DNA from: Conchocele bisecta
Taxonomy: Eukaryota > Mollusca > Bivalvia > Lucinida > Thyasiridae
Direction of reading: 5' to 3'
NCBI GenBank assembly: GCA_029237695.1
Contig: CM055266.1
Span: 123,556,569 to 123,620,568 of the forward strand
DNA length: 64,000 bases
Shown here: positions 37,851-48,500 of the stretch, one piece after another
Numbering within the stretch: position 1 is the stretch's first letter
Layout: every line of letters starts with the position of its first letter
Notes under the pieces: generated by a model
What the model was told of the DNA's origin: nothing
Databases searched by the model: none
What the model saw: the letters and a program-made list of their open reading frames with translations, nothing else
Translations under genes and position numbers: made by a program

Positions 37851-38661
37851 TATTAAACTTCACACATGCATAGAAGACGACCAAAAGGTGTGTCGCACGT
37901 AAGAATGACAACTCTTGCGTCGTCAATTTCTTAGTTATCTCCCTTTGTTGTTTCGTGCACTGATTTCTTGTCCGGAGCATAACTCGAACACCCTTTGGAA
38001 TATTTTCATGAAACTTCACACATGCATAGACCACAACCCTAAAGGTGTGTCACGCAAGAATGACAAATCTTGCATCACTAATTTTTTAGTTATCTCCCTT
38101 TGTTTTTTCCGTCACTGATTTTGTCTCCGGAGCATAACTCGAACACCCTTTTTTCAAACTACTTGTGTATCTGGGTAGGGGGATACACATGCGCTTGTCG
38201 ACAAGCGTCCATTTCTAGTTATAAATATGGCATTGCCGTTCGATTTCTTCTTTTTTGTTGGTGATCTTCACTACCTTACATTTGTTGGAATGAAGTTTCA
38301 AGAGCCATTTGTTTGACAAGTTATATAATTTGTCGAGGTCACTTTGCAGTGTTTTGATATCATCTTCTGATTGTATTAGGCCTATTTTGTGTCGTCCGCG
38401 AACAACTATGCAGTGGACTCTATGCATTCTGGCATGTCATTTATGTACACCGCAAATACTATTGGTCCCAGAACATTGCCCTGTGGTATGCTGCTTGTCA
38501 CTGGGTTTATGTTTAATGTTTGCCCGTTCACAATAACTTGTTGGTTTCTATCTTTAAGAATGTCCTAGACATATGTCACTAGTTGGTTGCTGATTTGATA
38601 CGATCATAATGTATTTAATAGTCTCAGGTGGGGTACTTTGTCAAACGCTTTAATGAAATCC

Positions 38662-39033
38662 ACCAGGGACCGACGTGTCGAAGTCGGCGTGACGTATCAC
38701 TAGTCACGTGACCTGATATGTTTGGGGGTCCATCGGTACATTTTGCTCTACAACACATCATTTTCGTGCCAGAATATTTCACATTTAGAACCATGAAAAT
38801 ACTAAATCGTCATAAGAACATTTTTAAATGACTATTTAACATTATAAATATGCATACAAATTTGATTTAACAATTGGAATTTAGTTGTTTGAAGCACTCG
38901 CAAATGATGTAAATATAGAGCAAAACCCGTAAATTTCCCTGTGAGCTCTTCAGAAAGGAGGCGAGTATGTGATACCGGATGGGTGAATTGGATCAAGTCC
39001 GACTTCGAGAATACATTCATCTTCGTCCCAGAC
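38662..39033. mobile_element. Dispersed repeat inserted in LINE reverse transcriptase
   Basis: It contains 'gtcggcgtgacgtatcactagtcac' and 'tgccagaatatttcacatttagaac', shared with 42689-42950. It separates the LINE blocks AVYM and DFIKAFDKVPH. GGA at both junctions suggests a short target duplication. Confidence 0.6.
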
Positions 39034-39445
39034 TCCATGTATACTGCACCTATAGAGCCTCCATTTTCCAATATGACTGTCCAGTCATCAAGCACTTTTA
39101 AGAGTTGCAAATGTTGTTGATATCCCCCGATAGAAAGCCAAATGGTCGTTTGCTGAATAACATATTTTTACTTATGTGTTCTACTATTTCTGTCCTAGCT
39201 TACTATGTTTTCCATCATGTTAAACAATATGTTTTCTTCCACATTAACAAAACGATATATTGTTGCAGCCCAGTTGGACATGTCAGTATGTTGGTTGTGC
39301 AAACATAGAAAACTTCATTAGATTGTCAGATTATTATATTTACAGGTCAACTGTTGTACAAGTGACAACTTTCTGTCTGTCGAGACATTGAACCTAAGAG
39401 TCAGCGGCTGGAATCCACGACTGTAAAACAATAACAACAACAACA

Positions 39446-39560
39446 ATGGCGGCAAAATCCAAAGTAAAAATTCGTCCACCGAATGCTTTATCATATTCAT
39501 TTATATTGTTCTCGTTTGCATCAATATGCGCCACTATTTACTATATCGGATGTAAAATAA
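39446..39560 (+). CDS. CLCC1: CLCC1-like exon 1 (start codon, signal-anchor)
   Basis: ACAATGG gives A at -3 and G at +4. The exon encodes MAAKSKVKIRPPNALSYSFI followed by a hydrophobic stretch up to IYYIGCKI, so a basic N-terminus plus signal peptide or anchor. The donor is GTAAGC, phase 1. The join to 43953 gives an in-phase Ser codon. The link to the later exons is inferred. Confidence 0.6.
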
Positions 39561-42500
39561 GTAAGCCGTGTGTTGTTGTCATTTGTTTGTGAATGTCAGC
39601 TTGTGAATTAAATACAGTTCTTTAGGGTATAGCGGATCTTAGGGTATAGCGGATCGGTGTAGATTTGTATCAACATATTTTTTTATAATGTACATTTAAA
39701 ATAAATAAAATATTACCGTTAGGAAGAGTGATCTATCCCCCACACAATGACATGTTTACTTTGATATAGCAGTTTTCTTGCCGTGCGTATAGCTTCAAGA
39801 AACAGAATGACGTAACCGGAAGTTTACACCAGTTAAAGCGAAAGTAGGTTGCTCCAGAGTAATTTCACTAAAAATGTATAAACAGTTAGTTTGGAAAAAA
39901 CAAACTCTGTGAATAATATGATGTACAATCATGTCCTCTATAACTGCAAAGAAGCTTGGTTCATAAATCACGCCCATGTCACTGAACACAGACGTCAATA
40001 ATAACGCAACTGATTCCGGTAGTAGCGGATCGCCGATTTTGCGTATTTGCGGGGATCGTCTGAAACAAAATATGACCTGAAAACACTATAGCAAATGTAT
40101 TTTTTAAAGCTATAAATGTTTTTTTGGAATTTTATATCTACCAAAAAAGTAAAATGTAACTGTTATTTTTTGCATTTTTATTATTTTTTTACATTTTTCA
40201 AATCGGGATTTTTTTCATCCCGATCGTGAGAATCGGGTTTTGAGTCTCTAATCGGGAGACTCCCGATCAAATCGGGAGACTTGGCATGTCTGAATGTAAT
40301 ATACATGTAAGCATGTTTCCAAGTCATTTACAAAGCAAATACATGATTTGGAATGTTTTGAGACTCCCCCCTCAGCAACTGTCGCACAGCGATCCGGTAA
40401 ACCCCAACGCTATCCGTTACTGACTAATTCAATGCGTTAGGTAAACAAGGAATTATGCGAGGAAAACCTTGAAATAAATTAAAAAGGGAACCCAATTTGG
40501 AAAGAAGACACTTTTTCCTGTCTATTGGTACCAGGTACTTGTCCAAACGTTATATTTTAAAGACGTATGCAGCAATAATCTGCTTAGCGATCCGCTATAC
40601 CCTAAAGAACTGTACACATTAATACGTTTGATGCACAGTGCCACAGACAAATCTGAATAGTACCCCACCCACTACTATTCATTCTACCCACCCACTAGTT
40701 GCAGCCTGTAACCTTCACGTCCCGTACGTACCAGAGCAGGGGCGTAGCTAGCCAATTTGAATCTGCAAGCCCGGTTGACGACTTCGAGCACCGTTGGTGC
40801 GAGTATGCTAGGTTGGTGCGAGTGGTTCAGGAGGTTCTGTCAACTGGAGGTTTCGTCAATTAGGAAAAATAGAGTGAAAAGTCGAGTGGTTCCGTCAACT
40901 GGTTACCGGTTCGTCAATTAGGCGATTATAGTTTAATGGTATTTTAGTTGTACAAAGTTTAATGAAACGGCCCCCTGTTTCCCGCGTTACTGCATAGCGG
41001 TAGCCACAATTACAGTAATACGCTGGAAAACAGCCTACCTGACTCATTCAGAACTATCTCGGATCTTTTCGCCAAAGCGGAGGTCTGGTTAATCTATAAT
41101 CCCCGAGGTGTATAATCACCCACTTCTGCAGCATTTGTTAGCCATCATTTGTCAGCCGTCACCAGATACACAATATGTTGAATAGAAGACATACGTTAGC
41201 ATATTTTCATCAGCAAAAACAATGTGTGTATTGAGGCATGTTGGCCCTGGAATTGGGAATAAAACTATATGAACTATGTAAAGTAATGTATTTTAGCCGT
41301 ACAAAGTTTAGTGAAACGGGCCCCAGGTCCAGTGGAATTTGACACGGACGCTAATAAAGCATGTCAGTTGTCAACACTCCGAGCGCGCACGAGAATCTTG
41401 ACCTAGAATTCTGTGACGTTAATGAAATTGCACGTACGCCCAGCCCAACCTAAATACATAAGCAAAATTAATCGTCTAGGATATAATCGTCGTTTCGACG
41501 TCGGGCTGACGTTGGATTTGAGTGGGTAAAATAAAATCACACTACTGTTTACACATAAACAGACAGAAATTATTGAATAGTTTCTTTCGAAATGAAAACG
41601 TGTCTTGGCATTTCATTAGAATGTCTCTTGGAGACAATTCTAATGAAATACCAAGATGTGTTTTCATGGAAAAATATGCTAGTTTTGTAGTCTGTTTATT
41701 GTTTTCTGCAGCATGATAAAGGTACCACAATTGTTCTCATTGCTTTTTCATACTCGCTACTGCTGATTTAAATTTTTTTTTTTTGCAATTTTAATTGGGT
41801 ATTTACACAAACACGCAGCTTATCTGGAGCTCTGGTTTCAGATGATGTCTCTGATATAAAGAACAGTTTGTGCCTACTGAGTGGGCATGTACCTTTAATA
41901 CTGACATTTACTTCATATCAAAAATACATTCCTCATTTGCATATGAAAATAGCCTGATACCACCGCGCGTCATTATCAGTAAAATAAATATTACTAAATG
42001 ATTATATCTGTACAGCGGGCACTCATATTTTTTATAATTGGTGGAATAGTGACAAAATTATACACTTATTTAATTCCTATCAAGAACATTTTGTGCCTAC
42101 TGAGTGGGCATGCACCTTTAACTATTATGAAACTAGCATATTACATTAATTGTTTCATAAATTTGCCAATGCACATGACCTACTCCTACTAAGTAAATTT
42201 AAGCTAGAATTGTCTAGACACCCAATCAGTACCAGCCAAAACTCACATGAAGTACTTGTGTTAGACCCTAGTTTCTAAATTGACAATATTTTATTCGCTG
42301 GATATCCTGCAAGGAGAAAAACTACTTTAGAAGTATTTGTTTATATCAGTTTCGTAATTGTAACACATATTTCAATTGAAAGATATTTAAAAAATGTTAT
42401 AATTTCGATCTAAAGTGCTAATCAGATCTGATTCGCTACTCTGCAGGGGAATGCTATGGAAGGAACTATAACTCTGGTAAGTACGGTACGAGAGGGTCAC

Positions 42501-45500
42501 AAAGTTTTACAGGCTGCAACTACCCACTCACTTGAACCCACATGAACTTAACTCTGAATCAGATTGAACAGGACATGACCATGTTCCTCAAGAATCAGTA
42601 GGTGAGACCGATGTGGGTCTTGTAAGACATTTAGCACATTTACCCAGCATTATTTGATCCCTATATCACGGCGAGAAATTCTGGAAGTCGGCATGACGTA
42701 TCACTAGTCACTTGACCCGATATTTTTGATGGTAACTCGATACATTTTGCTCTAAAATACATCATTTTTATGCCAGAATATTTCACATTTAGAACTACGA
42801 ACATACTAAATGGTGATAGGAATATTTTTTAATGACCATTTAACATTGTAAATCTGCATTTAAATTTGATTTAGCGATTGGAATTTAGTTGTTTGAAGCG
42901 TTCAAAAATGATTAAATTATATAGGAAACGGGTCAGATTTCCCCCCTGCACTCCTCGATAGGGGAGATAATTGCATGTGCGCGAAATGGGCGCATTTCAG
43001 AATATACATAGCAAGTAGATATTAAATGATAAGTCAGATAATGAAAAATAGAAGTTAAACATGATATAGAGACATGGCATGTTAATCTAGGTGAGAAAAG
43101 GCTGAACCCGGCTGCGGTAATCGAAGCCGGGACCTCTGGTTTACCATTCATGCGATCATAGTTGCGGAAAGTAACAAAGTTGCGAGCAGCATAACGTGAT
43201 ACGATAGTAATTCAGAGTTACGCTTCCACAACTAGAAATAACGCTGCAGAATACTCCTTTATCGTCCTGTAGTGTGATTTTAGTTTACAGAATTAAAATT
43301 TTGAAATACAAATGTACCCAATTGCTTCATAAATGATGGAGTGACAATACTCGATTACTAATTCCTTATCTGGAGCGCTAGACTAGAAAATTAATTAGTG
43401 CCTTTCTGGTATCCGACATCCGTGTGACCATGTCCCATGCACACATTTCCAGTTTTGTTAATTGAGTCCCTGTTTCATATCAGATGAATTTGTAGTCCAT
43501 TTACAAAAATAAAATATGCATTGAATTTGAAATCGGTGTGTATATAATAATCTTTAGACAAAAAACTTGTCCAGAGCTCTGCGCCCCCTGTCACTGTGCC
43601 TGAATGTAAATGTCGCTACCAACAGTTTCATTTTTTGTCAACCAATGCCTGTTGACAGAGCTTCAGATAAGATGCGTATTGTCATATTTTACGCACTTAT
43701 TTTAGCAGAATGCGCACCGATTATCAAAATTTGGAGTATAAAATACTCACACCAATGTAAAAATACACATTGATTTTCAAATTGAGTAGTGAAAATACTG
43801 TAATAAAGTTGAAATTTACTTAGTTGAGCCTCACTGTTTGCTTTTTGCAGTCAAATAAGTGAATTTTTAAATGTGTTTTATTTTTGGGGGTATACTACTC
43901 TTTAGATACAAAACTTCTCTGGAGCTCTGTGTTGATATCTGTTTATTTGCAGGTCATTTGTATAAACATAGTACGAACAGCGGATACTTTTCGTCAGTGG
44001 ATACAATCAAGTCGTTGGTTGGAATCGAACATGAAGACGCAGTTCCATCCTTCACAGTAGTCACATTTTATACAACAATTGGGAGTCTGATTGTAGAAGA
44101 CATCGGTTATCTACTGGACTGTCTCTATTCAATTTCTGTCTCTTTGATTGAATCAGCCAAGGTTTGTTTATTAGCCCTTTCACCCATAAATACCCTGGAA
44201 TATATTTTGATGTGTTAATTTTCCGACCAATCCAATCATCACATAATGATTTTCAGACTAATTCATGTATGAAAAGGGTGTGTGTGTTTTTCTAAAAAAA
44301 ATATGAAAATTACTATTTGATCTGGAGCTACACTTGTCACAAATCCCATAAGCCCCATTTCTCAAATCACAGTCACATATGAGACGCGCCATGTGATTTT
44401 GTACCTTTGGATATCTGCATAATTAATTGAAATACGTTTACAAAATTTACAATATTTTCATAAATACAGTCAAAAGTTGACAAAATTTTCAAAGTACATG
44501 CGGAATTATTCTGCATGTACTGTGAAAATATTGTCAACTTTTGACGCCATTTACGGAAAATATTGTAAATTTTGTAAATGTATTTCATGAAATTACATTC
44601 GCAGATGTCCGAAGGTACAAATTCACATGGCGTGTCTCATATCAGAGCGTGACCCAATTATTTCAGGTACATCTTTCGACTTCGTACGCCAGTCCAGTGG
44701 TCGTCTTCACAACTGCTCTTGTGCTGTGCTTGTCTACTGTTATATACGCCCAGAGTCACAGGAGTGATAAGAAACCACAGAAAAAGAATAATTCCAAGAA
44801 GGAAAAAATAGGTCAACCAAAGAATGGTGCATGTTGTCATGACGATAAATCATCCACAAAGGTTATCATGAAGGTATGTGAGTATGTGGTTCTCCGATTA
44901 TATCCTTTTCTTACACATCTGTTTGAAAATGAAGGAAAGCATTATAACATGGCACTTTCTGTCCGTTTGTCCATCTGTCCAACCACCATGTGCATATACA
45001 TGTATGTCCGTTTATGGCTGCAGAGCTCCAATAATAGCTGGAGGCTTGATACTTGTTATGTACTTCTTCATGATGCGCACTGTTAATGCTGATTTTTTGT
45101 CTCCCCCTTTTGGCCTTTTGCCTAGTTTACGGTCAAAGCAGTAGGTGGGGCATCGTGTTCAATGAATACATTTTCTGGTTCACCAGTTCACAGTTTATGA
45201 TCATACAATGTTCATTTTTGACATTATTAAAATCACTAGTGGGTGGCAGGTGGGAGCATGCGATTGGTAATTTAACGATCAGGATTCATCCTCACCGGAA
45301 TCTCGACCGGTGACCTGGATTGGCCCTCCTGTATGTGTTTGTGCTTCTTGTATGTGACAGTTGAATCTGGGTATACCCCTTATATGAGTAATATGATTAT
45401 TCATAATCCTATTACCTTTAGGGGAACGGGCCAAGTGGCTTTGGTGTGGTATGGAGCTGGCACCAGGTCAGGTTATTCTAAATAATTCTGAATATATCTT

Positions 45501-48500
45501 TTTTTGTAAATATTCCGTTCTGATGTTGGGATTTTTCCCCCAATGCAACAGGTTGAATACAGGATCGAACCCATTGGTCTGGCCTTAAATGACAGCAATT
45601 GATCGGCTGTTAAGCACCAACAAACAAACAAAAATAATTGCATGTTTTTGTTTATTAATGAAGATAAATGACGAAAGATTATAGAACTATCCTTTTAAAC
45701 ATTCTACTCGACAGCGGGTGTGGTGGCGTTGGCTGATGGCCCTCGTGGCTCTATCCTTCCTGCTCAGTCTACCATGGGAGTTTGTCCGTCTCTACCAATC
45801 CATGGTCGCAGAAAGTGTCGCTCAGATGAAGACGGTAGGTACATCACGGCCTGTGGTTATGTAACTTTCTCTGACCTATGCATTTCATATCTGTACCGGT
45901 GTAAACGAATATTTTCCCCCCAGAATATTTCCCCCCCAGAATATTTCCCCCCCCAGGGGGCAGAATGTTCGCCGAACATTCTCCCCCCAGGCGAATAATC
46001 TCGCCCTCATTACGAATATTTCCCCCCCCCCCCCCCCCCCCCCCGGAATATTTTGCCCTCCACCGGAATATTCTCCCCCCCCCCTTTTTCCTGACTTTTA
46101 TTACTGTTACTGTGGGGGGGATAATATTCGGCGAATAATTTGCCCTCCGCCAAACCCTCTGTGATATGTGTGTGATGTAGAGGAGAGGGGGGGGGGGATA
46201 ATATTCGGCCAATATTTTGCCCCCCCTGTCACCCAGTCAGCCAAACCCTCTGTGATATGAGTGATGTAGAGGAGAGGGGGGGGGATAATATTCGGCGAAT
46301 ATTTTGCCCCCCGTCGCCCAGTCAGCCAAACCCTCTGTGATATGAGTGTGATGTAGAGGAGAGGTGGGGGGGATAATATTTGGCGAATAATTTGCCCCCC
46401 GCCCCCCAGTCAGCCAAACCGTCTGTGATATGAGTGTGATGTAGAGGAGAGGGTGGGGGGATAATATTCGGCGAATAATTTGCCCCCCGCCCCCCAGTCA
46501 GCCAAACCCTCTGTGATATCACAGAGGGTTTGGCTGACTGGGGGCGGGGGGCAAATTATTCGCCGAATATTATCCCCCCACCCTCTCCTCTACATCACAC
46601 TCATATCACAGACGGTTTGGCTGACCGGGGGGCGGGGGGGAAAATATTTGCCAAATATTATCCCCCCCACCTCTCATCTACATCACACTCATATCACAGA
46701 GGGTTTGGCTGACTGGGCGACGGGGGGCCAAATATTCGCCGAATATTATCCCCCTCTCCTCTACAGCACACTCATATCACAGAGGGTCTGGCTGACTGGG
46801 GCGCAAATTATTCGCAAAATTTTATCCCCCCCCCCACCCTCTACATCACACTCATATCACAAACGGTTTGGCTGACCGGGGGGTGGGGGGGCAAAATATT
46901 CGCCGAATATTATCCCCACCCCCCCCACCCCCCCCCCCCCTCCCCCCCCCCCCCACTCATCTACATCACACTCCTATCACAAAGGGTTTGGCTGACTGGG
47001 CGACGGGGGGCAAAATATTCGCCGAATATTATCCCCCCCCCTCTCCTCTACACCACACTCATATCACAGAGGGTTTGGCTGACCGGGGGGCGGGGGGGGC
47101 AAAATATTCGCCAAATATTATCCCCTCCCCCTGGAACCTCTCCTCTACATCACACTCATATCACAAATGGTTTGGCTGACCGGAGGGTGGGGAGGGCAAA
47201 ATATTCGCCGAATATTATCCCCCCCCTCTCCTCTACACAACACTCATATCACAGAGGGTTTGGCTGACTGGGGGGCGGGGGCAAATTATTCGCCGAATAT
47301 TATTCCCCCCACCTCTCCTCTACACCACACTCATATCACAGACGGTTTGGCTGACCAGGGGGCGGGGGGCAAATTATTCGCCGAATATTATCCCCCCCAC
47401 CTCTCCTCTACACCACACTCATATCACAGACGGTTTGGCTGACTGGGGGGCGGGGGGCGGGGGCAAATTATTCGCCGAATATTATCCCTCCCCACCTCTC
47501 CTCTACACAACACTCATATCACAGTAGGTTTGGCTGACTGGGAGGGGGGGGGGGGGGGGGACAAATTATTCGCCAAATATTATCCCCCCCCCCCCCCCTC
47601 TCCTACATCAGACTCATATCACACACGGTTTGGCTGACCGTGGGTGGAGGGCAAATTATTCGCCGAATATTATCCCCCCACCCGATTTTACAATGAATGG
47701 AGGTGGGGGGGGGGGAGAATATTCTGGGGGGGAGAATATTCTGTGACACCGGTACTCAAAACCAGGCAGTTTGATTGGTCGACCAATCAAACTTCCTGAT
47801 TTTGAGCATGAGATGAAGTACAGGATCAGAAGTTTTATAATCATGGGCAAATGATAGTTTTGTGGTCAATGTGGGAATGATTATCCAGTAGTGACCATAT
47901 CTAATGGAACACATGTGTTTTCATGTACATGATGTACCCTTAAAACATATAGTCGCCACCCTGTCTTCATCTGTCTGTCCGAGATTTGCGTTAAAGTTTC
48001 CAGCCACTGCAATTTTTGTTACCAAATGTGAAATTGGCTTGAAACTTCATATACTTATTTATCATCATCCATATATTTTTCTTTTTATAGCACCTGTATG
48101 AGTGGGTGGTTGGTCGGGTGAACGCGACGGCATAAATTAACGGTGGTGTTCCTCCTTATAGGAATCACGATTTGCCTGGTTTGGCCCTCCAGTACGTTTT
48201 TTTTATCTTTGGCTCTTTTGTTACCTGGGAGTTGAATTGGGTTATTGCCCAGTATAAAAGTAGTAAGATTATTACTGATCCTACTTCTTTTGGGAGGGGG
48301 CCAAGTGATTCTGGTATGGCGAGGACCTGGCATCAGATCAGGATTATTCTGATTTCAGGGCTGAATACATAGTTTTTTTTTCGAGCCCGCTTGCGGAAAG
48401 GTAGACATAGTGATCACAATGATGTCCGTCCGTCCGGGCACACATTAGGGTACTTATGTGGCTAGCCCCACAGGGTTATGGACTTGGTAAAGGATAGGGT

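Larger units (their letters stand above)
34675..38215 (+). mobile_element. Composite pearl-like insertion in the LINE, TTATAA duplication
   Basis: TTATAA occurs at both junctions (about 34668-34673 and 38218-38223), and joining across restores the LINE frame. The left end forms the hairpin TATCCACCGGATA. Core units of about 125-150 bp with 'gtccggagcataactcgaac' and 'acttcacacatgcatagacc' lie at 34720-35200, 36430-36495 and 37855-38150. Other elements are nested within: 35215-36345 and 36497-37850. The right end is 'gcgcttgtcgacaagcgtcc' plus ATTTCTAG. Confidence 0.7.
33240..39112 (-). pseudogene. Degenerate non-LTR retrotransposon (LINE) split by three insertions
   Basis: Read on the - strand, recognisable reverse-transcriptase pieces occur in the correct order. 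LLKVLDDWTVILENGG..AVYM is at 39110-39034. DFIKAFDKVPH is near 38650, IPQGNVLGPIVFAVYINDMP near 38480, and FADDTK near 38395. LSNKWLLKLHSNKCKVV is near 38260. A piece with VRPHLEYAGAVWNPC is at 34676-34393. GDMIETFKILT is near 33640 and FTNRVVDTWNSLPEKVVE near 33460. Frameshifts and stops show it is dead. The clade is CR1/L2/Jockey-like. Inserted later: 38662-39033, 34675-38215 and 33649-34392. It is truncated at its 5' end near 39112. Confidence 0.8.

Noticed and set aside
46480..47442. Several ORFs of 90-130 codons rich in Pro, Gly, Ser and His
   Set aside because: They are translations of the GC-rich minisatellite in an intron; the same peptides recur with the unit and on both strands.
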